Source of the DNA: Antonospora locustae
Taxonomy: Eukaryota > Microsporidia
Reading direction: 5' to 3'
Length of the DNA stretch: 64,000 nt
NCBI GenBank assembly: GCA_007674295.1
Contig: CM017447.1
Span: 62,001-126,000, forward strand
Shown: in pieces, positions 38,000-48,340 of the stretch
Layout of the letters: each line of letters starts with the position of its first letter
How positions within the stretch are numbered: position 1 is the stretch's first letter
Program-made: the position numbers and the translations under genes
The notes under the pieces: model-generated
What the model saw: the letters and a program-made list of their open reading frames with translations, nothing else
The model's database searches: none
Told to the model about the DNA's origin: nothing

Positions 38000-40024
38000 A
38001 TGGAGAGCCATATTGAGTCATGGTGTCTGTACTTCTCAGACGAGGAATACTCACATCTCAACAATAACGTTGCTGTGATTCGCGATGCAACGAAGTGGTT
38101 ACAGAATAACATCGGTGAAGAAGAACTAGGTAGAATATTTTCTAAGGCTACTTTGGAAATATCCAGAGAAGTGCTCCGAAGTTTAGTGCCGTATGGCGAC
38201 GTGAACAATGGGCTAAAGTGCATTGCGTGTGCAGCATCTGAGGTTCTTTCTGAGTGTGGATTTGACATCATTTACATAACTGTGAGAATCACAACATTTG
38301 GAATTTCTGAACCTTTTTCTGAAATCAAAATAGAAAATATAGGACAGCTTATACAGATAACCGGAACTGTTTGCAGAATAGGACCCAAGAGGCCTCTGTT
38401 TTCCAAGCTGCACTTTGAGTGTGTCAAGTGCAAGGAAGTTATCGTTATGAGCATTCAGAACAACGTGTACAGACAGCCAAAGCGGTGCAAGGGAAGTTGC
38501 AAATCCAAGTTGTTTAATGTGCTGACAGATATTCCCGACATCAGGTGCAGAGATTTTCAGGAGATAAAGATACAGGAGATGTTCTACGAAAGCAAGATGC
38601 CAAGAGTGATTGAGGCTGTTCTTTATGACGACCTAGTTGGATGCCTGGCCCCTGGCGAAGTGGTCCATGTTTTGGGAATAGTAATGGCAGAGAACGAGTC
38701 AAGGGACCTGTACAAGCTTATAATACACGTGAACAACGTGCAGATGTACAAGTCCAGGAGCCTGGTGAACGAGGACACTATGTTCAGTTTCGGAAGGATC
38801 AGCGAGATATCCAAGACGCCAAACTTGCTGAGCTCTCTGACCCACTCTGTCTTTCCAGAAATATTTGGAAACGAGATTATAAAGGCAGGTCTTGTTCTGG
38901 CGATGTTTGGGGGCTCAGAGAAGTTTGCTGGCGAGTCAAAGGTTCGTGGAGAAATACATGTTCTGATAATTGGAGATCCTGGATTAGGAAAGAGCAAGAT
39001 GCTTTTGTCGGTGTGCAATATTCTGCCCAAGTCCACATATGTGTGTGGAAATTTTACGACAACCGCAGGACTTACAATTGCCCTGACGCACGACTCTGCG
39101 TCTGGCGACTTCATTGCGGAGGCGGGTGCACTTGTTTTGTCTGACAATGGCATATGCTGTCTAGACGAGTTTGACAAAATAGAAAACCATAGGAGTCTGT
39201 ACGAGGTGATGGAGCAACAGAGAGTCACTGTTGCAAAAGGCGGTGTGGTGTGCTCGGTGCCAACAAGAGCAACTGTAGTTGCAGCAACAAATCCAAAGTT
39301 TGGCCATTTCAAGAAGGACAAAAGCCTGAGACAGAACATCGGGTTTGATAGTGCGCTGCTGTCGAGGTTTGACCTTGTTTTTGTTCTGCAGGACAACCTG
39401 GACGAGAGCCACAATCTGGATGTATCTAACTATATTCTAAATAGCAACAAGGGGTTTGCAGGCACGCAGACCTCGTCAGACTTTATATTGAATCGTATTA
39501 GACAGGACCCGTTTTTGGAGAGCCTGAAGAGAAAAGAGGAGACTGTAATCCTAAGCGTCGACGTCCTACGCGAATACATTTCATACGCAAAGTCCTCTGT
39601 CTCTCCGGTACTTTCCAAGCAAGCAAGAGAGTTTCTTAAGTCGTTTTACTTATCCATAAGAAAGACACGGGATGTCACTGTTAGAGACCTCGAAAGCCTG
39701 ATTAGACTATGCGAGGCCAAGGCAAAAACCGAGTTAAGGAGCATTGCAACAAAGAAGGATGCAGAGTTTGTTGTTGAGCTGTTCAAAAGAGGCATGTTCA
39801 AAGAGACAGGGTGTGAGAAAAGATGTCGAGGCAGCTTCAAAGAATTTCTCGAGATTCTCAAAACAAAGTCAAAGGAGGCTAGGCAAAATGTGTTCAGCGC
39901 AAAGGAGCTTGGTGAATTTATGAGCCTAGCCGGAATAGAAAAGCCCAAGCATGAGTTTATTGATGTACTCAACTCGAAGGGTGTGCTGCTGAAGAAGGGG
40001 CGGGATTCGTATCAACTGCTGTAG
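38000..40024 (+). CDS. MCM8: MCM8 helicase
   Basis: AAA+ helicase of the MCM family. Walker A is GDPGLGKS (residues 325-332): the GKS form is characteristic of MCM8/MCM9, while MCM2-7 have AKS. Around it are VRGEIHVLIIGDPG, YVCGNFTTTAGLT, DFIAEAGALVLSDNGICCLDEFDKI (Walker B), EQQRVTVAKGGVVCSVPTRATVVAATNP and LLSRFDLVF with the Arg finger. The N-terminus WCLYFSDEEYS and a Cys-pair zinc region (CVKCKE ... CKGSCKSK) also fit MCM8. At 674 residues it is shorter than human MCM8 (840). ATG 38000, no CCC. RAD51 follows 71 bp downstream on the same strand. Confidence 0.88.
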   Translation: MESHIESWCLYFSDEEYSHLNNNVAVIRDATKWLQNNIGEEELGRIFSKATLEISREVLRSLVPYGDVNNGLKCIACAASEVLSECGFDIIYITVRITTFGISEPFSEIKIENIGQLIQITGTVCRIGPKRPLFSKLHFECVKCKEVIVMSIQNNVYRQPKRCKGSCKSKLFNVLTDIPDIRCRDFQEIKIQEMFYESKMPRVIEAVLYDDLVGCLAPGEVVHVLGIVMAENESRDLYKLIIHVNNVQMYKSRSLVNEDTMFSFGRISEISKTPNLLSSLTHSVFPEIFGNEIIKAGLVLAMFGGSEKFAGESKVRGEIHVLIIGDPGLGKSKMLLSVCNILPKSTYVCGNFTTTAGLTIALTHDSASGDFIAEAGALVLSDNGICCLDEFDKIENHRSLYEVMEQQRVTVAKGGVVCSVPTRATVVAATNPKFGHFKKDKSLRQNIGFDSALLSRFDLVFVLQDNLDESHNLDVSNYILNSNKGFAGTQTSSDFILNRIRQDPFLESLKRKEETVILSVDVLREYISYAKSSVSPVLSKQAREFLKSFYLSIRKTRDVTVRDLESLIRLCEAKAKTELRSIATKKDAEFVVELFKRGMFKETGCEKRCRGSFKEFLEILKTKSKEARQNVFSAKELGEFMSLAGIEKPKHEFIDVLNSKGVLLKKGRDSYQLL

Positions 40025-40095
40025 GCAGAATGGAGACTTTGTACTTCCATATAGGGCATAAGTTGGGTACTTTTATTTAGACATTTTAAACACCC

Positions 40096-41100
40096 ATGGA
40101 TGAGGACTACTATGAAGATGAAATTCAGATGACCACAGGGCCAATATCCATTGAGGAGCTAAAGAAAGAAGGCATTCCCGCAGGCGATATTGGAAAGCTT
40201 GTTGAGGCTGGGTATAACACAGTTGAATCGCTTGCATTTACTCCAAAAAAGCAGATAATGACGATTAAGGGGTTTTCGGATGTCAAGGCAGAAAAGCTGC
40301 TGAAGGAGGCAGCTAAGCTCATTCCTATGGGCTTCACCACTGCAACAGAATACTACCAGAAAAGGTCTCAGGTTGTGTACATTACAACAGGGTCCTCCGA
40401 GCTTGACAAACTGCTGAACGGGGGAATAGAGCAGGGAAGCATCACTGAGGTGTTTGGCGAGTTCAGAACAGGCAAGACACAGCTCTGCCATACGATAGCA
40501 GTCACTTGCCAGCTTGGGGTCGAGAGCGGAGGTGCTGCTGGAAAGTGTCTATATATTGACACAGAGGGCACGTTCAGGCCAGAAAGGCTTGTATCTATAG
40601 CAGAGCGATATGACCTTGATCCAGACCAGGTTCTCGAAGGAGTGTCTTATGCCAGAGCATACAACTCAGATCACCAGTCCCAGCTCCTTGTTCAGGCTGC
40701 AGCCATGATGAGCGAGGCAAAGTACGCTGTTCTTATAATCGACTCGGCGATGGCTCTGTACCGCACAGATTTTAGCGGAAGAGGAGAGCTCAGCGCACGG
40801 CAGCTCCATCTCGCCCGTTTTCTAAGAATGCTTATGAGACTGGCTGACGAGTTTCGCGTTGCGGTTGTGATCACAAACCAAGTCGTTGCCTCCGTGGATG
40901 GTGCAATATCTATGTTCGGTGGAGACACAAAAAAGCCAATAGGCGGCAACATTATGGCACATGCTAGCACTACTCGGCTCTATTTGAAGAAGGGGAGGGC
41001 AGACACAAGAATTTGCAAGATATACGATTCTCCATGCCTGCCAGAGTCTGAAGCCGTGTTCTCTATAACAGAGAGAGGCATTGCAGATCCAGATGAGTAA
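40096..41100 (+). CDS. RAD51: RAD51 recombinase
   Basis: Forms filaments on single-stranded DNA and catalyses strand exchange. The 334 residues include the N-terminal helix-hairpin-helix domain (about 20-75), linker motif [12 protein letters not shown], Walker A GEFRTGKT (121-128), Walker [12 protein letters not shown], and the loop-2 region with [22 protein letters not shown]. The text is closer to RAD51 than to DMC1. Full length (human 339). ATG 40096 with CCC directly before it. Downstream of MCM8 on the same strand and convergent with NSA2. Confidence 0.96.
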   Translation: MDEDYYEDEIQMTTGPISIEELKKEGIPAGDIGKLVEAGYNTVESLAFTPKKQIMTIKGFSDVKAEKLLKEAAKLIPMGFTTATEYYQKRSQVVYITTGSSELDKLLNGGIEQGSITEVFGEFRTGKTQLCHTIAVTCQLGVESGGAAGKCLYIDTEGTFRPERLVSIAERYDLDPDQVLEGVSYARAYNSDHQSQLLVQAAAMMSEAKYAVLIIDSAMALYRTDFSGRGELSARQLHLARFLRMLMRLADEFRVAVVITNQVVASVDGAISMFGGDTKKPIGGNIMAHASTTRLYLKKGRADTRICKIYDSPCLPESEAVFSITERGIADPDE

Positions 41101-41161
41101 TAAATGCTGAGATAACTGCTGATGTTGTGACTCTGCGCGCTATAACATTCCGCAGCCTGGA

Positions 41162-41923
41162 TTATGTTAGCAGCACAGCATTGACACACCCGTCGTTTTC
41201 TGGCTTGTTTGTCACCTGCGCATACTTTCCCCACACAATCTTTCCTCCTGGCGTCATAATTCCTAGCTCGTGTACATTGACCTCGATAATGGCACCCTTT
41301 GACAGAATTCCAAGGTTTGTGTAAAGATCAGAGTGCGGGTTCTTCTTGACTCCAAGTATGGGCAGGTTGAAAGTTGTCTTTAGCTCTGGATGGACAACAT
41401 GCGCAGTCTTGAACCTCATGGCCATGGGCCTTATGAACCTTTCGAACCTTGGAGGCTTTCTTGTGAAATCGTCTCCAACAAAGCACGGCTTCAGTACCAT
41501 TCTTTTCCAGTGCTTGGCCCGCTTCTTTCCTGTAGTGATTGACTTAAATGCCTCTATCTCCGAGACACCTCCCACACGAGGAATCGGAACAGCATACTTA
41601 GACACACTGCTCTTTCGCCTGTCCTTCACTATCTTACTTATTTCCTTTGCCTTGTTCTGCACACTTCTATCCAGCAGAAAGTGAGGAACAGGCTCTGTGC
41701 TTGGCGTCTGTGATGATATCTTCGCTTTCTCGCCGCGTGCACTTTCCATCTTAAGAGCTCTGCGTTTCTTCGCAAACAGCTTTGCCTTCAGACCATGGAG
41801 ACTTTGAGCAAGCGTGGCAATTCTACTTTTCTCGCGAGCACGTCTCTTGTGTCTCTTCACTTCGTAGCTCAGCGCCCGTCCGTTTTTTTTAATGAAGTAT
41901 TCCACATAGTTGTTTTGGGCCAT
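41162..41923 (-). CDS. NSA2: NSA2/TINP1, 60S ribosome biogenesis factor (S8e family)
   Basis: Nuclear assembly factor for pre-60S particles. The 253-residue protein is nearly collinear with yeast Nsa2 (261): the basic N-terminus has NYVEYFIKKNGRALSYEVKRHKRRARE; then PHFLLDRS, KYAVPIPRVGGVSEIEAFK, TGKKRAKHWKRM, and the C-terminal S8e domain GILSKGAIIEVNVHELGIMTPGGKIVWGKYAQVTNKP. This identifies NSA2 rather than ribosomal eS8. ATG 41923 has CCC six bases upstream on the coding strand. Confidence 0.96.
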   Translation of the reverse strand: MAQNNYVEYFIKKNGRALSYEVKRHKRRAREKSRIATLAQSLHGLKAKLFAKKRRALKMESARGEKAKISSQTPSTEPVPHFLLDRSVQNKAKEISKIVKDRRKSSVSKYAVPIPRVGGVSEIEAFKSITTGKKRAKHWKRMVLKPCFVGDDFTRKPPRFERFIRPMAMRFKTAHVVHPELKTTFNLPILGVKKNPHSDLYTNLGILSKGAIIEVNVHELGIMTPGGKIVWGKYAQVTNKPENDGCVNAVLLT

Positions 41924-42169
41924 GATCGAGGGCTTTCAAATTTTGCTTTGGTTACACAAGCCGCTAGCAGCGACGCAACATATACTGGTCTTGGAGCCAT
42001 TCCCATCTAGCATATACGCGAACAGAGGGGTCGCAGAAAATGCACTTTTTCCAGCGCATATTTAAGGTACATTGGTAATGGTGTGTTTTTATGCATCTCC
42101 CTATCTTTCAAAAGGCATCTGAGTGTTCTGTGCAAATTGTTCATATTTATGTAATTTTTGTTCGTATTT

Positions 42170-43660
42170 ATGAGGGATATATCAACACCAAAAAAACGAA
42201 TACAAAAGCTAAAAGTGTGTCTGAAGACAAGATTGACAAATCTACAGCCAAACACATGGGAGGGGCTGGATCTTACGAATCAAGGACTGAAGCACCTTTC
42301 TTCTAGCATTTTCATGTACTCGTTTCTGAAAGAGTTACACCTTGACAATAACTATTTCCATGAAATTCCGAAGGAAATAGGAATGCTTAGAGAGCTCGAA
42401 GTGCTCAACATAAGTGGAAACCGGCTTACACACATACCTGTGCAGCTGTGCAAGTGCCACAAGCTCCGTGAACTAGACCTGAGCGACAATCTTATAACAT
42501 TCCTGCCTCTTGAAATAGGCAACATAGTCGGATTAGAGACAGTGAACTTAGACAAAAACCCTCTTCTTGAGCCCTTTGCATCTGTGTACAAAGCCCTTGG
42601 AGGAGTGGGGCTTATCAACTTTTGCAGAGAAAACAACACAGCGTACTCCATGCCTGTTGAGAGATTGTGGCTCTTGCAAAGCATAGACACACATAGCAGT
42701 GCAGACACAATGAAAATAGGCACATACAACATTCTGTCTCCAAGGTGCTGCACATCCAAGAACTTTCCTTTCTTGCCGGGCTGTATTCTGCAGGTGGACT
42801 TCAGAAACGATACCATACTCCGCGAGATAGTACACCACAACGTAGACATACTTTGTGTACAGGAAATAGAACTGCAGCATTACAAAGGTTTCTTCAGTGT
42901 GCATCTGGAGACACAGTGCTGCTATGACTCTGTATTCTTTCCCAAGTCTCGCATCAAACACTTTCAGGTTTCTGAGCGCGGCTCTGTGGATGGCTGCGCC
43001 ATCTTTTGGAGGAAGAACATATTTCAGATGGTTGAGCAAAAGAACATTGAATTTCAGAAGATCATTTCCGAGGATCCAAGGTTCAACCAGTTTGAGGAGC
43101 TTATGCTAAGAAACATGGGGAAGGACAATGTCTCCACAATCGTTCTTCTGGAAAAGATAACGTCAGACAAGATGATTGTAGTCAACACTCATCTGCATTG
43201 GGATCCAGAGCTCCCGGAAGTTAAATTTCTGCAGATACTTGTTCTGATGAGGGAGATAGAAAGGTTCAAGTCCAAGTACCCAGACGCTGGTCTTCTGCTC
43301 TGCGGCGATCTAAACTCCCTGAGGGACTCAGAAGTTGTCAGATTCATTCTAGAAGGCGAGATAGATGTAAATCACATTTTCACATTTCTTCCAGACCACT
43401 CCAAGCTTGAAAGTTTTAGACATAACCTAAAGTTTAGCGACGCCTACGAAAACGTTGATCTAGGCTTTACGCACATTGCACGTGGCTTCCAAGGCATTAT
43501 CGACTTTATTTTTTTTGACAGTTGCCTTCGTCTAAAGAAGGCACTGCTTCCTCCAAATGCTGATTATTTTGATAGCATTCTGGCATTGCCTAGTCTTCAC
43601 CTTCCGTCGGATCACATTTTCCTTGGTGCAGAGGTTTTTCTGAATAATAAAAATAATTGA
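42170..43660 (+). CDS. CCR4: CCR4 deadenylase (LRR plus EEP nuclease)
   Basis: Catalytic subunit of the CCR4-NOT deadenylase. The 496 residues have leucine-rich repeats (about 30-135: LKELHLDNNYFHEIPKEIG, LEVLNISGNRLTHIP, LRELDLSDNLITFLP) and a C-terminal exonuclease-endonuclease-phosphatase domain (about 180-490) with KIGTYNILS, VQEIE (catalytic Glu), CGDLNSL and the final LPSDHIFL (catalytic Asp-His). All key residues are present. ATG 42170 is the first in frame; an upstream TTG at 42158 is not used. No CCC signal. It ends with an AATAAAAATAA run overlapping the stop, a possible poly(A) signal. Confidence 0.92.
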   Translation: MRDISTPKKRIQKLKVCLKTRLTNLQPNTWEGLDLTNQGLKHLSSSIFMYSFLKELHLDNNYFHEIPKEIGMLRELEVLNISGNRLTHIPVQLCKCHKLRELDLSDNLITFLPLEIGNIVGLETVNLDKNPLLEPFASVYKALGGVGLINFCRENNTAYSMPVERLWLLQSIDTHSSADTMKIGTYNILSPRCCTSKNFPFLPGCILQVDFRNDTILREIVHHNVDILCVQEIELQHYKGFFSVHLETQCCYDSVFFPKSRIKHFQVSERGSVDGCAIFWRKNIFQMVEQKNIEFQKIISEDPRFNQFEELMLRNMGKDNVSTIVLLEKITSDKMIVVNTHLHWDPELPEVKFLQILVLMREIERFKSKYPDAGLLLCGDLNSLRDSEVVRFILEGEIDVNHIFTFLPDHSKLESFRHNLKFSDAYENVDLGFTHIARGFQGIIDFIFFDSCLRLKKALLPPNADYFDSILALPSLHLPSDHIFLGAEVFLNNKNN

Positions 43661-44344
43661 GTCATCTCGTCTACGCTTCTACGCCTGTGCTTTCTCTTCT
43701 TGTACCGCTTGTGAGTCGCTCTTTCTGCGTGCTTCAGCAGCTAACTGTATCTGCATTGCGTATATCTGTTGAAGGGCCAAGCTATCGCGTCTCAAGATCA
43801 GTGTATGACTCAAATATTTTTATTTACAGCCATAGATTTTACGAACGGAGAGCCCTCGTAGAAGTTTCCTGACATGATTCTGTAGCAAGTTGCTGGTACT
43901 ACAAAATGTCGATTTTGCTTTGCATGTGCACAGGAAACACAGCTTCCATGCAAGCAAACAGTACCTGCAGAAAGCCTCTGCGTTATGCTAGTTCGACATG
44001 TCACGCTTGCTCTCTCCTCGATCCATTTCAAATTGATCTTTTCAAACCACAAAAGTCTGGAAAAGCCACAGAAGATGATGAGCTGTAACAGTTATCCCTG
44101 TCTGAACATGAGGATACAATACTCTGATTCTGCATCTTGTAATTGCAGTTTCTGCAATACGTTGCGCTACTGCACAACATTTTGCAGCCAGGTTCTTTAT
44201 ATGTAAAATCTTGGTCATTGTAAAGCACATCACATGTGCTTCGCTATATAAGCGCTATGTACATGAAAAGATTCATGATAAAAATACAGCATAGCTATTT
44301 ACTTATAACTACTTTTCACATGAAAAGCGAAGTGGGCTTTTCTG
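43661..44344. other. 684-bp intergenic region between convergent genes
   Basis: Between CCR4 and EXO1 stop codons, unusually long for a 3'-3' gap. A 7-bp hairpin ATTGCAG-TTT-CTGCAAT lies at 44142-44158. A 60-codon frame (43906-44088) has an ATG but no start signal and a composition unlike its neighbours. A U2-like string (43782-43806) lacks the conserved loop and branch-site box. Nothing is called. Confidence 0.4.
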
Positions 44345-45460
44345 TTACTGAAAATAAGGAGACACTGCATTTTCATCAACAAGTACGTCCTCACACACCC
44401 TTGATGGCTCGACCTCTGTACTTTTGTGCACCTTTGCGGATGACTCTGCATCTTTGCTCTTTCTTTTTCTTTGCACAACAAAAAAGTCAATTGTGCTTTT
44501 TCTTAGCAGATGATGTCCCCTTGAAAAGTTCTCTTCGTCTTCTATAAAGGACCCAAGAAAGTCCAGTCTTGTGCTTGCACACGAAATGTCGCTAAGAAAC
44601 ACCCTCTTATTGCTTATTGGATCGAAGACGACCTGGTGTCTGAATGTCATCTTTGCTCTTTCAAATTCCTCAAGAAAGTTATCGGGTACATTTGCCCTCG
44701 TCTTCCAGACTTCCACTGCCTTTTCGACGCTTGAGTGCTTTTCCAGCAGCCTGCACGCAGTTTTTATTCCAACACCATCAAGCCCGTCAAGGTAGTCACA
44801 GCCGCTCAAAATGCAAATGTCTACAATGTTTTCCGCAAAGAAACTGCTCCATGCATTTTGAAGTTTTTCTTTCTGATATTCGTGGACATACGAAAGATCA
44901 TACTTGTACAGAATGTTTGTAGAGCCGTACAGTATGAGGTCACTGTCTTCGGTGAGAATGTAGTCTATATATCCTATGCGCTGAAGATACGTAAGCTGCG
45001 CATCCGACTCGTATGGCGAAATCACGAATTCAATGTTCTCTTTTTTAAGAAGCTCTACAACACCCGCCATTATATCGCCTGTTATCTGAACACACCGCTG
45101 CATCATTTCGCGAGCCTTCGAGACATTGTTGGCCTTTAGCAGCCTCAGCGTCTCGCTCCTGGCGGCCTCTTTTTTTCTTGATCTCTCCACAAGAGTCTTT
45201 GTCTTGCTTTTCAAGTTTTCACCATCAAACACGAATATGATGTTGTCTATACCGTTGCTTTTCAGCGACCTTATTTTTTTGCTGAGAATGTGCACGTGCC
45301 TTGTTGTTGGCAGACCAAAGAACAGCTCCTGGGCAATTGAGGGCACAATCTGATACAGCCATGCATGCCCGTCAATGCCGATTTTTTTTCCTGCATACGA
45401 CGAGATATGTCTCTTAACTAGAATTGGCTTTATTATTGGCAGAAGTCCAGGAATTCCCAT
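44345..45460 (-). CDS. EXO1: EXO1-like 5' exonuclease (FEN1/XPG family)
   Basis: Exonuclease and flap nuclease used in DNA end resection and mismatch repair. The 371 residues begin MGIPGLLP; the N and I nuclease regions show IDGHAWLYQ, FVFDGENLKSK, SPYESDAQLTYLQRIGYIDYILTEDSDLILYG and CILSGCDYLDGLDGVGIKTA (helix-hairpin-helix). Text such as LLKKENIEFVISPYESDAQ and VFDPISNKRVFL fits EXO1 rather than FEN1. Yeast Exo1 has 702 residues; the regulatory tail is mostly gone. ATG 45460 has CCC three bases upstream; the frame is open to 45598, overlapping the PNO1 upstream region. Confidence 0.88.
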   Translation of the reverse strand: MGIPGLLPIIKPILVKRHISSYAGKKIGIDGHAWLYQIVPSIAQELFFGLPTTRHVHILSKKIRSLKSNGIDNIIFVFDGENLKSKTKTLVERSRKKEAARSETLRLLKANNVSKAREMMQRCVQITGDIMAGVVELLKKENIEFVISPYESDAQLTYLQRIGYIDYILTEDSDLILYGSTNILYKYDLSYVHEYQKEKLQNAWSSFFAENIVDICILSGCDYLDGLDGVGIKTACRLLEKHSSVEKAVEVWKTRANVPDNFLEEFERAKMTFRHQVVFDPISNKRVFLSDISCASTRLDFLGSFIEDEENFSRGHHLLRKSTIDFFVVQRKRKSKDAESSAKVHKSTEVEPSRVCEDVLVDENAVSPYFQ

Positions 45461-45463
45461 TGA

Positions 45464-45466
45464 GGG
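45464..45466 (-). promoter_or_regulatory. CCC start signal of EXO1 gene
   Basis: CCC on the coding strand, three bases before ATG 45460; the canonical MGIPGLL N-terminus confirms this start independently, which validates use of the signal. Confidence 0.65.
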
Positions 45467-45700
45467 TGCTTTTGCAATTTTGTTGACGGTGTACGCCAAA
45501 CTCTTACAACCCAGCATTGTGCATTTGCAGCCACAAGATGCATTGCACTGCAAGTGTGTGCTCAGGTAGATTGAAATGACTCTGCTGCGCAGGTGCATGT
45601 GCTGTTTTCGAACGTAAACATGCTAACCTCCAATAGCATTACAGTTTCCGCCTCCAAGCCTTCTGGCCTGCTTTTTCAATATCTTTGCCTAAAAAAAAAT

Positions 45701-45703
45701 CCC
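45701..45703 (+). promoter_or_regulatory. CCC start signal of PNO1 gene
   Basis: CCC after a run of A residues, directly before ATG 45704; it rules out 37 extra codons opening at a GTG. Confidence 0.6.
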
Positions 45704-46285
45704 ATGGATACAGTCCAGACGCTATCTGTGGATGTACCTGTACATAAAATCGGAGCAATAAAGCGCGACTGGTTCAAGATATACACGCCAGTGGTTGAGC
45801 TTTGCAAGCTTCAGATCAGAATGAACTTGAAGACAAGGCGAGTAGATCTGAGAACATGTTCTGAAACTGAGAATAGCACCTTTCTAGAGCGCGCAGCACT
45901 CTTGGTCAAGGCTGTGCTCATAGGGTTTTCCGTAGAGGATGCTCTCTTTGTGTTGAAGGAAGACGCCTACTTGTACAGCTTCGAGGTATACGAGGTGAAG
46001 CTGCTGAAGGGAGACCATCTCAGCAGAGCGATTGGAAGAATAATAGGGAGAAACGGTGTAACAAAGCGAGCAATCGAGACAACATCCAAAACAAAAATAG
46101 CGGTTGTTGACACAAAGGTACATATTTTGGGAGGCTCGGACAACATTGATGTGGCTAAGGATGCAATCTGTAGACTAATAATGGGCTCTGAGCCGTCCAA
46201 AATACACAACCGTCTGCGCACTTTATCTGCCAAGCTGAAGGAGAAGTATGGCCAGTTTGAAACAGTTTATAACAGATTTGATTAG
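45704..46285 (+). CDS. PNO1: PNO1/DIM2, KH-domain 40S assembly factor
   Basis: KH protein required for pre-40S assembly and 20S pre-rRNA cleavage. The 193 residues align along almost the whole conserved region: [30 protein letters not shown] (about 25-54), [49 protein letters not shown] (about 88-120), and KVHILGG ... [26 protein letters not shown]. Yeast Pno1 has 274 residues; the N-terminal tail is absent. ATG 45704 is directly preceded by CCC; the frame is open to a GTG at 45593. Confidence 0.95.
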   Translation: MDTVQTLSVDVPVHKIGAIKRDWFKIYTPVVELCKLQIRMNLKTRRVDLRTCSETENSTFLERAALLVKAVLIGFSVEDALFVLKEDAYLYSFEVYEVKLLKGDHLSRAIGRIIGRNGVTKRAIETTSKTKIAVVDTKVHILGGSDNIDVAKDAICRLIMGSEPSKIHNRLRTLSAKLKEKYGQFETVYNRFD

Positions 46286-46317
46286 GGCGTCTGCATTTTC
46301 CGGGAGTACTTCAGAGA

Positions 46318-48186
46318 ATGTGCAGTGTTCTGTGTGTCTATATATATGGCAGTAGAGCCGCACGGCTGATAAGACCATTTCGAAAAAAATTTGGCCATCA
46401 CAAGAAGATGGGAGCAGAGGTTGAAAAGTCAACAATCATAGGAATAGATCTAGGAACAACAAACTCCTGCGTGTCTGTGATAAAAGACAGATATCCAAAG
46501 ATAATCAGAAACAGAACTGGAAAAAGAACAACACCTTCTACTGTCACTTTTGGAGATAAGATTGTTGTTGGAAGTGAGCTTGTCGATGGTGATCCAGGAG
46601 CAACTGTGTTTGGCACAAAGAGACTGATAGGTCGAAAGTTTGAAGACCCAGAGATACAGAAGTACATACAGAAGCTTCCGTACAAGACAGTTTCCCATGT
46701 GAATGGAGATGCCTGGATAAAGGTCAGCGACAGAATGTTCTCACCATCACAGATAGCTGCATACATTCTTACTGAACTTAAGAGATGTGCAGAGGACTTT
46801 CTGAAGTCTCCTGTTTCCAAGTCTGTGATAACTGTTCCTGCATACTTCAATGACAGCCAGAGACAGGCAACGAAGGACGCAGGAAGGCTTGCTGGGCTTA
46901 AGGTGCTGAGGGTCATAAACGAGCCAACAGCAGCAGCTCTAGCATACGGCCTAGGCAGGACTGAAAACGGCACTATTGCTGTTTTTGATCTTGGGGGTGG
47001 CACTTTTGACATCTCAATTCTGGAAATAAAGGATGGAATCTTTGAGGTGAAGAGCACAAATGGAAACACACACCTTGGTGGCGAAGACATAGATGCAGAG
47101 ATTGTGGATTATGTTATAGAAAAGGCTGGGCTCAGGCACAAGGCTGGCAACATGAGTGCAGGCACGCTGAAGAGAATTAGAAGAGCTGCAGAAGCTGCAA
47201 AAATTGAACTAAGCCAAGCAGACAGTACAAGAATCAAGGCCTTGGTGGAGTTACGTGACAGTCCTGTTGACACTGAATTCGGCAAACAAGATGCCGCTGA
47301 TAAATACAGCGTAGAGGTTGATGTGGTGCTTACAAGGAATGAGCTTGAGGATATTGCGGAGAAGATAGTCAATAAAACGATAGAGCCGTGCAAGAAAGCC
47401 ATAAAGGACGCAAAGGTTGACCTAAAGGATATACAACACGTGATACTTGTTGGTGGAATGACCAGAATGCCTCTGGTACAGAGAGTTGTTGAAAAGATAT
47501 TCAAGAGAAAACCTATATTTGGTGTGGATCCCGAAGAAGCCGTTGCGAAAGGAGCTGCAGTACAGGGGGGGATTCTCTCGGGAGACGTGAATAACATGCT
47601 ACTTCTAGACGTGGCGTCTCTAAGTCTTGGAATCGAGACTGTTGGCGGCATTTTTTCGCCAATAATCAGAAGAAACACAACACTTCCTGTTAAGGAGACA
47701 CAGGTGTTTACAACGTCGGAAGACAATCAGACGGAGGTTGATATAAATATATACCAGGGAGAGAGGCCACTTGTTAAGTACAATAAGTTCCTAGGATCTC
47801 TGAAGTTGAAGAATATTCCACGTGCACCAAAAAACGTCCCGAAGATAGAAGTCACCTTTGAGTCAGACGCAAATGGAATCTGCAAAATCACTGCTCGTGA
47901 TGCACTGACAAAGAAGGAGCAGAGTCTCGAGCTTCTGCCTTCTGGAGGCCTAACAAAAAGCGAGATCGAGAGAATGATCAAGGATGCCGAGACCAAAAAA
48001 ATCTGCGACCAGAAGACGGTGTACGTTGTGGAGTCAAAGAACAAACTACGAAAATTTATTGAGGAGTGTGACGCAATACATGCTGATGTAAAGGGAGTGG
48101 ACGAGCTCAGAAGGATGGTGTATTCTGATCAATTTGACCCTGAGGTAGCAGAGAGGAAAATGGAGGAGGTCAGGGCCCGGCTTTGA
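46318..48186 (+). CDS. SSC1: Mitochondrial-type Hsp70 (mitosomal chaperone)
   Basis: DnaK/mtHsp70-class chaperone, in microsporidia the import motor and Fe-S assembly chaperone of the mitosome. The 622 residues show [53 protein letters not shown], and substrate-domain text with [38 protein letters not shown] plus [11 protein letters not shown] mark the mitochondrial branch. About 30 residues precede the ATPase, with [15 protein letters not shown], an Arg-rich leader that could target the mitosome. ATG 46318 has GGG 13 bases up; ATG 46408 would lose the leader. The C-terminal lid is short compared with bacterial DnaK. Confidence 0.94.
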   Translation: MCSVLCVYIYGSRAARLIRPFRKKFGHHKKMGAEVEKSTIIGIDLGTTNSCVSVIKDRYPKIIRNRTGKRTTPSTVTFGDKIVVGSELVDGDPGATVFGTKRLIGRKFEDPEIQKYIQKLPYKTVSHVNGDAWIKVSDRMFSPSQIAAYILTELKRCAEDFLKSPVSKSVITVPAYFNDSQRQATKDAGRLAGLKVLRVINEPTAAALAYGLGRTENGTIAVFDLGGGTFDISILEIKDGIFEVKSTNGNTHLGGEDIDAEIVDYVIEKAGLRHKAGNMSAGTLKRIRRAAEAAKIELSQADSTRIKALVELRDSPVDTEFGKQDAADKYSVEVDVVLTRNELEDIAEKIVNKTIEPCKKAIKDAKVDLKDIQHVILVGGMTRMPLVQRVVEKIFKRKPIFGVDPEEAVAKGAAVQGGILSGDVNNMLLLDVASLSLGIETVGGIFSPIIRRNTTLPVKETQVFTTSEDNQTEVDINIYQGERPLVKYNKFLGSLKLKNIPRAPKNVPKIEVTFESDANGICKITARDALTKKEQSLELLPSGGLTKSEIERMIKDAETKKICDQKTVYVVESKNKLRKFIEECDAIHADVKGVDELRRMVYSDQFDPEVAERKMEEVRARL

Positions 48187-48340
48187 TCTTTATGCACAAG
48201 ACTACACCTTCCTGGGCTTCGAACGTATGCACATACAATTAAACAGACACGTTTTGCAGTATCTTCTCTCTCGATCTCTCTTTGTGGAAAGTGGTTGTTT
48301 GAAACATTCAAAATAAAATAGAATTCCATCCCAAACAGTC

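Noticed and set aside
43782..43806. U2 snRNA-like string (ATCGC, TCTC, AAGATCA, GTGTA)
   Set aside because: Lacks the CCTTTTGGC loop and the GTAGTA branch-site box that are nearly invariant in U2.
43906..44088. 60-codon Cys-rich frame in the CCR4-EXO1 gap
   Set aside because: No start signal, biased composition, no domain; reported only as gap content.
45593..45703. N-terminal extension of PNO1 in the same frame
   Set aside because: Starts at GTG and lies before the CCC signal; known PNO1 homology begins after ATG 45704.
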